Shown here: positions 62,101-64,000 of the stretch, in pieces
Position numbering within the stretch: position 1 is the stretch's first letter
How the letters are laid out: each line of letters begins with the position of its first letter
Origin: Karalla daura
Lineage: Eukaryota > Chordata > Actinopteri > Chaetodontiformes > Leiognathidae
NCBI GenBank assembly: GCA_029224185.1
Contig: CM055205.1
Location: 13,525,961 to 13,589,960, forward strand
Length of the DNA: 64,000 nt
Reading direction: 5' to 3'
The notes under the pieces: generated by a model
What the model saw: only the letters and a program-made list of their open reading frames with translations
Told to the model about the DNA's origin: nothing
Databases searched by the model: none
Position numbers and translations under genes: made by a program

Positions 62101-62382
62101 GAAAGAAGAAACACTGATAAAGTCCTATGTGGAGAAAGCGTGGGCTCACAGACATAAATGCATAGAAGTCTCTACAAAAATCACAGCACTCAAGTTGTAC
62201 AATGAAAGGTGCTTAAGTGCGAAAAGCCTGACACTGAATGAGACCTTCAGCTTCACGATGCTCACCGTAACCAACGGGCAGGTAGATTCTCCAGGTACAG
62301 TCGCTGTTGCTAGGGTAGTTGCCAGGGAAACCAGGACTGAGAATCATGCCCTCCATCTCTTCCCGGATTCCACCACATTGAG
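17960..62382 (-). CDS. csmd2: csmd2, C-terminal half: 31 coding exons (gene-level entry)
   Basis: Large single-pass membrane protein with extracellular CUB and Sushi (CCP) modules. CSMD family members are neural and epithelial surface proteins; CSMD1 is linked to complement control and CSMD2 to synapses and dendrites. Thirty-one GT-AG exons join in one frame on the minus strand, giving 1,599 residues plus a stop. The order is CUB12, Sushi12, CUB13, Sushi13, CUB14, Sushi14-28, stalk (about residues 1360-1522), transmembrane helix (about 1523-1544) and tail (1547-1599). The run of 15 Sushi modules after the last CUB matches the CSMD layout. The tail motifs (PKVPFNGY, FENPMYDRN, STVCTAV) match my memory of CSMD2. 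Human CSMD2 is about 3,490 residues, so roughly the first 1,900 lie beyond the right edge. Nearly every module exon is phase 1-1, typical of shuffled extracellular modules. Family is near certain; the CSMD2 paralogue is very likely. Confidence 0.9.
18475..18672. mobile_element. hAT-like fold-back MITE, 198 bp
   Basis: Ends are caggggtagggaacc and ggttccttacccctg, the CAGGGG-type hAT terminus. The inverted repeats extend far inward (left gtgtggctgcagg, right ctgcagccacatgg; ttgttccaac against gttggaacaa), so most of the element can fold back. The 8-bp flanks at 18467-18474 (agttggct) and 18673-18680 (agttagct) differ at one base, fitting a hAT target duplication. No coding capacity. Confidence 0.82.
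18930..19056 (-). mobile_element. Weak remnant of the GAGCTGAAAC / GGGCTGCAACTA element family
   Basis: The stretch with ttacttccaatcgacaaact followed by gataaatcgactaatagttt resembles the end of the same family seen at 4536 and 35140. It is short and diverged. Confidence 0.35.
19560..19692 (-). CDS. csmd2: csmd2 exon: transmembrane segment
   Basis: Encodes ESLDPSRDNPGYNFASNSSS, then a hydrophobic helix starting VAAAILVPFIAM and ending FALYLY, followed by the basic stop-transfer KHR. The AAAILVPF core is shared by CSMD proteins. I chose the acceptor tcctgcag because it keeps the frame; an AG two bases later would break it. The donor is gtaagg; phase 2 out. Confidence 0.95.
19693..21890 (-). 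other. csmd2: csmd2 intron before the transmembrane exon
   Basis: 2.2 kb. Contains a short (CAG)n near 19992, a GAGG-rich patch near 20390-20420 and a MITE fragment at 21065. No frame-compatible exon. Confidence 0.85.
21065..21150 (+). mobile_element. Fragment of the GGGCTGCAACTA element family
   Basis: Starts tattagggctgtaacaa and continues with gcttagttgtttggtttgt, matching one end and the adjacent segment of the repeat family seen elsewhere in these introns. Confidence 0.5.
21891..21978 (-). CDS. csmd2: csmd2 exon: membrane-proximal region, part 3
   Basis: Encodes VSYISSSNSFVYQGFVRGKG, then FGQFGLQRL, matching the family's FxFQGxxxGKxFGxFxLxR stretch before the membrane. Phase 0 in, phase 1 out. 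The acceptor is cctag and the donor gtgagt. Confidence 0.93.
22192..22216. repeat. (CA)n microsatellite
   Basis: Plus-strand CA repeats preceded by imperfect CACATA units. Confidence 0.9.
22531..22556. repeat. (GT)13 microsatellite just downstream of a donor
   Basis: Thirteen GT units on the plus strand, CA repeats in csmd2 pre-mRNA, 53 nt past the donor of the 113-bp membrane-proximal exon. Intronic CA repeats are known hnRNP L binding sites. Confidence 0.9.
22610..22722 (-). CDS. csmd2: csmd2 exon: membrane-proximal region, part 2
   Basis: Encodes TYKREEAQLLLQVHQIRGPV and EIFVNKFKIDNWALDGH, matching the family's YKxEEAxLLL...FVxKFxxDNWxLDG. Phase 1 in, phase 0 out. The acceptor is ccatag and the donor gtaagt. 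A (GT)13 array lies 53 bp past the donor and reads as a CA repeat in the transcript. Confidence 0.94.
22723..24146 (-). other. csmd2: csmd2 intron
   Basis: 1.42 kb with no recognisable exon, RNA gene or full repeat. Confidence 0.8.
24147..24308 (-). CDS. csmd2: csmd2 exon: membrane-proximal region, part 1
   Basis: Encodes VPGGVFAKNSLWRGSYEYLG, KKQPAMLSITAFEPF, NGTLIDHSGVELKLA. It matches the family's conserved NSLWxGxYEYLGKxQPA stretch, which is not a CUB or Sushi fold. The acceptor is gttcag and the donor gtgggt; phase 1-1. Confidence 0.93.
24513..24578 (-). CDS. csmd2: csmd2 exon: linker after Sushi28
   Basis: A small 66-bp exon encoding 22 residues (ADNRPSGKTPVGTVQEPPSK, then LP), a hydrophilic Pro/Thr-rich linker at the place where CSMD proteins carry a divergent segment after the last Sushi. 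Phase 1-1, so it is a natural candidate for in-frame skipping. The acceptor is cttcag and the donor gtacat. Confidence 0.82.
24579..26383 (-). other. csmd2: csmd2 intron between Sushi28 and linker exons
   Basis: 1.8 kb. It includes a donor-like site near 25212 without a valid open exon (see rejected items). Otherwise nothing recognisable. Confidence 0.8.
26384..26563 (-). CDS. csmd2: csmd2 exon: Sushi28 (last Sushi)
   Basis: Last Sushi module, found by frame continuation: AHHCSQPELPAQSDVRAIEL, GYTLIYTCQPGFYLAGG, SEHRTCRSDGSW, PPLCA. It matches the family's final module (YTC-PGFFLAGGSEHRTC). The acceptor is ctgtag and the donor gtacgt. Confidence 0.94.
26775..26886 (-). CDS. csmd2: csmd2 exon: Sushi27, second part
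   Basis: Completes Sushi27: ISSTVFFSCRKGYLLQG, RTCLPNLTWSG, PECI. It matches the family's VFFxCRKGY...NLTWSG module. The acceptor is ttacag and the donor gtaagt. Phase 0 in, phase 1 out. Confidence 0.93.
26887..27715 (-). other. csmd2: csmd2 intron splitting Sushi27
   Basis: 829 bp, phase 0, interrupting the Sushi27 module. It contains a strong stem-loop at 27392-27452. Confidence 0.9.
27392..27452 (-). repeat. Intronic inverted repeat / stem-loop, 19-bp arms
   Basis: Arms at 27392-27410 (gcacactaattgatttgca) and 27434-27452 (tgcaaatcaatcagtgtgc) pair at 18 of 19 positions in DNA. In the csmd2-sense transcript the odd position becomes a G-U pair, so all 19 can pair. The loop is 23 nt. Confidence 0.75.
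27716..27789 (-). CDS. csmd2: csmd2 exon: Sushi27, first part
   Basis: A 74-bp exon encoding DPTHTTCGDPGTPLFGNQNN and ending SQGHQ, with the first cysteine of Sushi27. Phase 1 in, phase 0 out, so skipping it would shift the frame. Its acceptor (actacag) follows a UG repeat instead of a normal polypyrimidine tract. The donor is gtgagg. Confidence 0.9.
27790..29886 (-). other. csmd2: csmd2 intron between Sushi26 and Sushi27
   Basis: 2.1 kb. Apart from the UG repeat at its 3' end and a purine-rich stretch near 28145-28175 I see nothing distinctive. Confidence 0.8.
27799..27819. repeat. (CA)n array forming a UG-repeat acceptor region
   Basis: The plus-strand CA repeat lies 8 bp beyond the acceptor of the 74-bp Sushi27 exon. 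In transcript sense it is gugugcgugugugugugugu before uauacuacag, where a polypyrimidine tract is expected. Confidence 0.88.
29887..30060 (-). CDS. csmd2: csmd2 exon: Sushi26
   Basis: Complete Sushi module: VFCGDPGTPAEGRRED, FSCYPPLVLVGSPRRYC, DGTWSG, PSCI. It matches the family's GDPGxPAEGR module. The acceptor is ttgcag; the donor gtcagc is the weakest in the set. Phase 1-1. Confidence 0.94.
   Translation of the reverse strand: MCSAETQGHQPRVGGRTEDSPTCPLSPSPATLPLSSWALLGDIVNMMEPGVAHNLPA
30243..30416 (-). CDS. csmd2: csmd2 exon: Sushi25
   Basis: Complete Sushi module, with no ATG of its own, found by frame and homology: AIVCGPPPSIPNGQVVG, DFIWGSSISYSCNQGYQL, LMCQGNGNWSG, PQCF. The acceptor is ttgcag and the donor gtaagt. 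Only 119 bp of intron separates it from the Sushi24 exon. Confidence 0.94.
30536..30715 (-). CDS. csmd2: csmd2 exon: Sushi24
   Basis: Complete Sushi module: VINCGDPGVPANGVRLG, FQCSPGFTMDADRAS, LICTKDRTWNG, PLCK. It carries NRT and NGT sequons. The acceptor is ctacag and the donor gtaaca; phase 1-1. Confidence 0.95.
30716..32713 (-). other. csmd2: csmd2 intron between Sushi23 and Sushi24
   Basis: 2.0 kb with an (AT)n tract at 32106-32126 and no exon-like segment. Confidence 0.8.
32106..32126. repeat. (AT)n microsatellite
   Basis: About ten TA units within the Sushi23-24 intron. Confidence 0.9.
32714..32890 (-). CDS. csmd2: csmd2 exon: Sushi23
   Basis: Complete Sushi module: VISCGNPGTPRNAQIL, TYSCREGYYSTG, TRHCTVNGTWTG, PECS. 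It matches the family's TRHCTxNGTWTG module. The acceptor is tttcag and the donor gtaatt (weak); phase 1-1. Confidence 0.95.
33510..33640 (-). pseudogene. Possible decayed Sushi exon
   Basis: The minus strand contains VGTDFKG, like the start of a Sushi strand (compare VGTDF in Sushi25). In a shifted frame it has REGE, then NRTVTGDWT, like the CREG...NGTWTG end of Sushi23. The cysteine pattern is broken and frames must shift, so this is no working exon. Chance resemblance is quite possible. Confidence 0.2.
34270..34600 (-). mobile_element. LINE-derived fragment (3' part of a reverse-transcriptase ORF)
   Basis: The plus strand runs ggatatctgagctgctcatc, then ccttttgttcactacccaaa. It resembles the very common teleost sequence with GGATGTCCGAGCTCCTCACC and GGTCACTACCCAAAGCTCATGACC, the complement of a non-LTR ORF2 end. 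The copy is diverged and non-coding. The clade is not assigned. Confidence 0.6.
35140..35440 (+). mobile_element. Nearly full-length MITE of the GAGCTGAAAC / GGGCTGCAACTA family
   Basis: Starts agagctaaaaccactaatga, continues aataatcaacaactatttca, and ends ggcaactaatcaattaatcg, then gacagattaacc and gttgctgccc. Both ends and the order match the common 300-400 bp teleost repeat with AGAGCTGAAAC and GTTGCAGCCC ends. No coding capacity. Confidence 0.65.
35465..35647 (-). CDS. csmd2: csmd2 exon: Sushi22
   Basis: Complete Sushi module: GLCGDPGIPVHGIRLG, RFSCEPGYMLKGSPERTC, NGTWLG, PECH. It matches the family's GDPGxPxHGxRLG module. The acceptor is ttccag and the donor gtaagg; phase 1-1. Confidence 0.95.
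35648..36684 (-). other. csmd2: csmd2 intron between Sushi21 and Sushi22
   Basis: 1.0 kb; nothing beyond AT-rich intron sequence recognised. Confidence 0.8.
36685..36858 (-). CDS. csmd2: csmd2 exon: Sushi21
   Basis: Complete Sushi module with an unusual second loop: VLCDRPSMPPYAQISG, RYTCIGQRGIIGN, RMCQLDGQWSG, PHCS. It corresponds to the CSMD module with a non-canonical segment after the second cysteine. The acceptor is ggacag and the donor gtacac, weaker than its neighbours. Confidence 0.93.
36859..37380 (-). other. csmd2: csmd2 intron between Sushi20 and Sushi21
   Basis: 522 bp, about half of it a MITE fragment (37070-37322). Confidence 0.85.
37070..37322 (+). mobile_element. MITE fragment, GGGCTGCAACTA family
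   Basis: Includes gataaatgtgctgcttctaa, then atatgacatttcagacaat and aacaactgattgattaacc, matching interior segments of the family in the same order. Terminal sequences are eroded. Confidence 0.5.
37381..37569 (-). CDS. csmd2: csmd2 exon: Sushi20
   Basis: Complete Sushi module: VNCTEPGHVDNSIRQV, YRCNPGYYLLG, ISCQGDGTWDRSLPKCL. It matches the family's NCxxPG...WDRSLPKC module. The acceptor is tctccag. The donor could be read two bases earlier, but gtgagt after CTGT keeps phase 1 and is the better site. Confidence 0.94.
37570..40623 (-). other. csmd2: csmd2 intron between Sushi19 and Sushi20
   Basis: 3.05 kb. Contains GGGA and GGAGGA-rich patches near 37920-37980 and 38650-38690; no exon or RNA gene seen. 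Confidence 0.8.
40624..40797 (-). CDS. csmd2: csmd2 exon: Sushi19
   Basis: Complete Sushi module: ITCGHPGNPTFG, RFVCNTGYVLQG, SVCQANGQWSN, PRCK. The acceptor is cctcag and the donor gtaagt; phase 1-1. Confidence 0.95.
40798..41710 (-). other. csmd2: csmd2 introns flanking Sushi18, larger part before Sushi19
   Basis: 913 bp, AT-rich, with A and T homopolymer runs; nothing recognisable. Confidence 0.8.
41711..41884 (-). CDS. csmd2: csmd2 exon: Sushi18
   Basis: Complete Sushi module: AGHCGTPEPIVNGQIIG, YQCNPGFRLIG, RICEQDHRWSG, PVCV. The acceptor is ccaaag and the donor gtaagt; phase 1-1. It is separated from the Sushi17 exon by an intron of only 118 bp. Confidence 0.95.
42003..42176 (-). CDS. 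csmd2: csmd2 exon: Sushi17
   Basis: Complete Sushi module: IISCGDLGTPPNG, IFSCNTGYTLVG, RECMSNGLWSG, VQCL. The acceptor is tttcag and the donor gtgaga; 174 bp, phase 1-1. Confidence 0.95.
42177..42522 (-). other. csmd2: csmd2 intron between Sushi16 and Sushi17
   Basis: 346 bp with nothing recognisable. Confidence 0.85.
42523..42717 (-). CDS. csmd2: csmd2 exon: Sushi16
   Basis: Complete Sushi module with a longer first loop: VTCPDIGHSAVEHGRW, LICDPGYYYRG, IRCQANSTWNY, PVCE. The NST sequon overlaps the conserved Trp. The acceptor is cttccag and the donor gtaggt; 195 bp, phase 1-1. Confidence 0.95.
42718..43087 (-). other. csmd2: csmd2 intron between Sushi15 and Sushi16
   Basis: 370 bp with nothing recognisable. 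Confidence 0.85.
43088..43273 (-). CDS. csmd2: csmd2 exon: Sushi15
   Basis: Complete Sushi module: VMSCGMPVPPVNGSIVG, YQCNPGFRLAG, VICQESGRWTP, PPICI. Four cysteines and Trp are intact. The acceptor is gtctag and the donor gtaagt; phase 1-1. Confidence 0.95.
43375..43407 (+). repeat. Intronic inverted repeat / stem-loop, 14-bp arms
   Basis: Arms gtgtgcccagctca (43375-43388) and tgagttgggcacac (43394-43407) with a 5-nt loop. Thirteen of 14 pairs are Watson-Crick; the odd one is G-U if the plus strand is transcribed. Confidence 0.75.
44480..44790 (+). mobile_element. V-SINE-like element, about full length
   Basis: Head gggcatagtggctcattata and gatgctctcgcctcatact are tRNA-like. The middle has taggtgtgagtgagagagtg. 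The tail has gtgccctgcgataaagtgg, then gacctgtccagggtgtattt and a gataatggatggg end. This order (tRNA-derived head, GTGTGAGTGTGAATGG, TGCCCTGCGATGGACTGG, GATGGATGG end) is that of teleost V-SINE-type elements. It is antisense to csmd2. Confidence 0.75.
44819..45007 (-). CDS. csmd2: csmd2 exon: Sushi14
   Basis: First of the 15 tandem Sushi modules: AAYCSPPNNPVNGTVHSL, LRFSCDQGFRLIG, ATCTRT, YQWNAPVPLCQ. All four cysteines and the Trp are present. The acceptor is ccatag and the donor gtgagg; phase 1-1. A V-SINE-like element ends 28 bp past its donor side. Confidence 0.95.
45008..47237 (-). other. csmd2: csmd2 intron between CUB14 and Sushi14
   Basis: 2.2 kb. Starts (in transcript sense) with a long CA repeat; GGAGG-rich stretches near 46280-46460. 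No exon seen. Confidence 0.8.
47175..47220. repeat. GT repeat array just downstream of the CUB14 donor
   Basis: Plus-strand GT units interrupted by TTTG and GAGT, 17 to 62 nt past the donor of the CUB14 second-half exon. It reads as CA repeats in the pre-mRNA. Confidence 0.88.
47238..47384 (-). CDS. csmd2: csmd2 exon: CUB14, second half
   Basis: Encodes GPSRQSTLLITLSGNYSS, then YLHWSFDHTTSHKGFRIRYS, the last CUB strands. No cysteine, as in CUB12 and CUB13. The acceptor follows a CT-rich tract and the donor is gtgagc. A long CA repeat (in transcript sense) begins about 17 nt into the next intron. Confidence 0.93.
48110..48298 (-). CDS. csmd2: csmd2 exon: CUB14, first half
   Basis: Encodes VTCPMNEVLTASTGVIMSQS, then FESCSWVVKVEP, NITFTIEHF and FDELEIFDG, the N-terminal half of the last CUB. 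There is one cysteine pair, an NIT sequon and the acidic DELEIFDG calcium-site strand. The donor is gtgagt and the acceptor caacag. It follows a 5.7-kb intron, the longest in the window. Confidence 0.93.
51309..51337 (+). repeat. G-rich tract with 14 consecutive G
   Basis: Reads ggggg a gg a gggggg t followed by a 14-G run. Four or more G-tracts close together can form a G-quadruplex on the plus (non-transcript) strand. Confidence 0.85.
53832..53859. repeat. Perfect 12-bp stem-loop with 4-nt loop
   Basis: Arms ctgcccatcaag (53832-53843) and cttgatgggcag (53848-53859) are exact reverse complements around the loop cata. Either strand would fold into a stable hairpin. Confidence 0.85.
54003..54116 (-). 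CDS. csmd2: csmd2 exon: Sushi13, second part
   Basis: Completes Sushi13 with GDIVRYRCLPGYQLSG, LTCRLG and PPPSCD. The usual module Trp is replaced by LEFEG, which I recall as a family trait at this position rather than damage. The donor is gtgagt and the acceptor gttcag; phase 1-1. Confidence 0.92.
54117..54767 (-). other. csmd2: csmd2 intron splitting Sushi13
   Basis: 651 bp, phase 1, interrupting the Sushi13 module; nothing else recognised. Confidence 0.88.
54768..54848 (-). CDS. csmd2: csmd2 exon: Sushi13, first part
   Basis: A short 81-bp exon encoding AYRLQFCLPPPIIPNAE and ending EFKIG. It carries the first cysteine of Sushi13. The acceptor is aataaag and the donor gtaggt. It has no start of its own and was recovered by continuing the frame from CUB13; both junctions are phase 1. 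Confidence 0.9.
54941..55086 (-). CDS. csmd2: csmd2 exon: CUB13, second half
   Basis: Continues from the split Trp codon: DGPQETARKLGVFTDGEPN, then VLIRFRSNTEKGGLFRISYQ. It has no cysteine. The calcium-site Asp usually found after the FxS motif is Asn here (FRSN). The acceptor is ttttag and the donor the less usual gtgtga. Phase 2 in, phase 1 out. Confidence 0.92.
55087..56984 (-). other. csmd2: csmd2 intron splitting CUB13
   Basis: 1.9 kb, phase 2. Contains a MITE-like copy at 56712-56930 and a short A run; no exon. Confidence 0.82.
56712..56930. mobile_element. MITE copy, GGGCTGCAACTA family
   Basis: Starts tgggctgcaactaacaatac and ends gtcaattaattctagttgct followed by gca, so gctgcaacta is inverted at the two ends. 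The interior carries aatcaatttgtcagttt and caattaacagtcaatt, as in the other copies. Confidence 0.6.
56985..57162 (-). CDS. csmd2: csmd2 exon: CUB13, first half
   Basis: Starts VPCGGNITSDNGTIFSPGYP and continues EYPSSADCSW to HDFITVW. This is the canonical CUB N-terminal half with one disulfide pair and two N-glycosylation sequons (NIT, NGT). Entered in phase 1 and left in phase 2 (TGG split TG|G). The donor is gtaaga and the acceptor cccacag. Confidence 0.93.
57568..57629. repeat. GT repeat array
   Basis: GT units interrupted by GATT and TTTG; simple sequence repeat likely to vary in length. Confidence 0.9.
59098..59147. repeat. (CA)25 microsatellite
   Basis: About 25 uninterrupted CA units on the plus strand, the longest perfect dinucleotide array in the window. 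Confidence 0.95.
60161..60349 (-). CDS. csmd2: csmd2 exon: Sushi12
   Basis: A complete Sushi/CCP module on one exon with four cysteines (ECPDP, FECLPGYQLMG, LTCEHG, PRCE) and a Trp in the RNWDHPF segment. The acceptor is tttcag and the donor gtaaga; it is phase 1-1, so it could be skipped without a frameshift. It lies between CUB12 and CUB13 as the alternating CUB-Sushi layout predicts. Confidence 0.94.
60350..61874 (-). other. csmd2: csmd2 intron between CUB12 and Sushi12
   Basis: 1.5 kb; a (TCC)n tract at 60608-60626 and otherwise nothing recognisable. Confidence 0.82.
60608..60626. repeat. (TCC)n trinucleotide repeat
   Basis: Six TCC units on the plus strand, within an intron. Confidence 0.9.
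61875..62084 (-). CDS. csmd2: csmd2 exon: CUB12, second half
   Basis: Encodes the second half of CUB12: MQFLNFSTEANHDFLEIRNG, GQFSGQDIPSS, VYFHSDHS and GFRLEYQ. Asp residues at HDFLEI and FHSD fit the usual CUB calcium site. No cysteine occurs here, so the second CUB disulfide is absent. The acceptor is tcccag and the donor gtaaga; both ends are phase 1. Confidence 0.93.
62266..62382 (-). CDS. csmd2: csmd2 exon: CUB12, first half
   Basis: Encodes the start of a CUB domain: AQCGG, then ILSPGFPGNYPSNSDCTW, the classic CUB entry with the first disulfide pair (QCGG and DCTW). The acceptor is ctggcag and the donor gtgagc. It is entered in phase 1 (G|CT) and left in phase 1, joining GGTTACG to GAGCC to give YGAH. 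It is the most 5' exon of the gene visible in the window. Confidence 0.92.
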
Positions 62383-64000
62383 CTGGCAGAGGGGAAGACA
62401 ATGCATTTCATTAGTGTCTGCAAACAGAGATTCTCCGAAATTAAAAGAACATTACAAAGGAACGGCTCATCGCAGACCTTTGTCTGGTGGGAGTTCTGAA
62501 AAAGCTATAGTTACTGCTTATAGCCAAAGAGAACTCAGTGTTTTCATATGAAAAAGTGTTATATAATGTGAGTTTTGAACATTCTGAACCAAGGATAACA
62601 ACAACTCTTTGAGGTGAGTTTCATATTCATTAAGGCAAGATCTGAAGTTAAATACACTTTGGTCACTAGTTGAAACAAAAGTGCTCTTAACCCTCGTGCA
62701 CACTTGAAAAAACATCCTAATTTCCGGATATAATAATAAATGATATACCCTAAATATAGTCAAGTAAGAATTATGAGAAAATCTGATACAGCACAAAAAC
62801 AAATAAACTCCTGACCCTAGACCCCTTTTTTTCTTCATAAATGTACTGGTTGCACTGTTAAACTGACCAACTTTGTTCCAACCATCTCATTAAGAGACAC
62901 TTTTGCTGAAAACTTAGGTACTCTGGGCTGCCATGTACTCTTCTTTTCATCCTCCCTGTCAGCTTAAACCACTGGTGCAGAAGTTTTGGCTGACATCCAA
63001 TATTGAGAGGTGATATTAGTAAAAAAAAAAAAAAAATTAAACCACATTTTTAAAAAAGATGAAAGGATGCAAATCTAGCGCTAAAAGAATTAGCTGACTA
63101 GGAGAAATAAATGCAAAAATTGTGGCACACAGGGACAAAAGCAAACACGGTGGAAAAGATTAAGAAATAAATGGGGACAAACAGCCGACAGGAGCTGGAG
63201 GGAGAGAGCACACGGGGAAACTTACAGGGTGCTGTGCGACTGTTTCTGTGGCGGAATAACTGAAGGGTTAAACGTTACTCTGTAGCAGCACAAAAAGCCC
63301 AGGGTAATCAGGAAACTGCTGATGCCTAAGAACGCCATGAATCTTCTCTCTGCTTCGACCAATCGCAGCCGGAGATGGAACTAATTAGGCAATACCGGGT
63401 TGTTCGGATAATATGGGACCTGTTTGTCGAGGTGCTCTCACAGGTGGCAGGACGTGAGGTGTAAGATGGAGAATGCAGTTCCCTTCAGTGTGTGTGCTCA
63501 GCCTTCAGATTACAATTTATCAAACTGGTTTTTAAAGTGCGAACACTGACTAATTAAATATCACCCTCACTTTTATTGTTTGGATCATATGTTTCCTTCT
63601 GTTTCCTATGGATTCAGGAGTTGGCTCTTGTCCATTACCAAAAGCCTATTTGTGTGTAAGTTGCAATGTATTGGTAAGCTTTGTCACCATGGTGACATTT
63701 AATTGTCCAAAATAGTCAAGGCTTTGTTTATTCACAGAGATTGCGACACTGCTTCAAAGTTTTACAGACTCCAATTTACAGACTCCAATTAATGAATGCT
63801 GCCTCCTTTCATTCTCCAACCACCTTCATAAAGGTTCACTATCAATACATACGCACATTCAAAAAGTTGTTGATATCAAAGCCTCTCTGAATATTCAGAA
63901 GTATGTGTGCTTTTCAAACCACAAATACCAGATTTTCTTCTGTGAATGCAGATTGACCTTGCAGTCTGTTGACTTCACACACTTCACACTTTTGAGTTTT
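62383..64000 (-). other. csmd2: csmd2 intron upstream of CUB12, cut by window edge
   Basis: 1.6 kb with no Sushi11-like exon (expected before CUB12), so that exon must lie beyond the right edge. Contains a poly-A run near 63020. Nothing else recognisable. Confidence 0.75.

Noticed and set aside
17960..62382. Assignment to csmd1 or csmd3
   Set aside because: Module order is shared by all three, but the tail wording (RRRPKVPFNGY, MYDRNIQPTDIM, STVCTAV) fits CSMD2 as I remember it; CSMD1 and CSMD3 tails end in different text such as NTVCTVV or NTVCTMV.
62006..62551. Plus-strand open frame of 181 codons
   Set aside because: It runs antisense across both CUB12 exons and their intron; it shows no domain and mirrors the constrained minus-strand coding sequence.
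63226..63300. Possible Sushi11 exon with a donor-like cttac
   Set aside because: The minus-strand translation has no Sushi cysteine pattern and there is no suitable acceptor.
1..64000. CRISPR arrays, phage defence islands or bacterial operons
   Set aside because: No spaced direct repeats, no ribosome-binding-site-led contiguous genes; the window is clearly vertebrate genomic DNA.

Overview
This window looks like chromosomal DNA of a ray-finned (teleost) fish. It is AT-rich, with short split exons under GT-AG rules, many CA/GT microsatellites, and teleost-type repeats (V-SINE-like elements, hAT-like and PIF/Harbinger-like MITEs, LINE remnants). I see no prokaryotic operon, CRISPR array or phage. 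The only protein-coding gene I can support is on the minus strand: the 3' half of csmd2 (CUB and Sushi multiple domains 2).

Right to left, which is the direction of transcription: 62383-64000 is the end of an upstream intron. Thirty-one coding exons follow between 62382 and 17960. They encode CUB12, Sushi12, CUB13, Sushi13, CUB14, then fifteen consecutive Sushi (CCP) modules (Sushi14-28), a juxtamembrane stalk, one transmembrane helix and a short cytoplasmic tail ending at a TAG stop at 17960-17962. I joined the exons by hand. All 31 keep one open frame (4,800 nt after the first partial codon, 1,599 residues plus stop). Module numbers come from the known CSMD layout of 14 CUBs, then 15 terminal Sushi modules. 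The tail sequence (RRRPKVPFNGY, ATFENPMYDRN, STVCTAV) is what I recall for CSMD2 rather than CSMD1 or CSMD3; paralogue assignment rests mainly on this.

A long 3' UTR probably runs from 17959 towards about 11.4 kb, where a candidate AAUAAA and two Pumilio-type UGUACAUA motifs lie on the minus strand. From 11.4 kb to position 1 is intergenic: a 614-bp PIF/Harbinger-like MITE with exact TAA target-site duplications, a tRNA-derived SINE head, a three-copy 32-bp minisatellite and old LINE/MITE remnants, but no convincing gene.

The most interesting items are regulatory or structural: a UG-repeat acceptor before the first half of Sushi27, CA repeats just downstream of two donors, three intronic stem-loops, two modules split by introns at nearly the same structural site but in different phases, and a possible decayed Sushi exon near 33.55 kb. 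I found no clearly new biological system.
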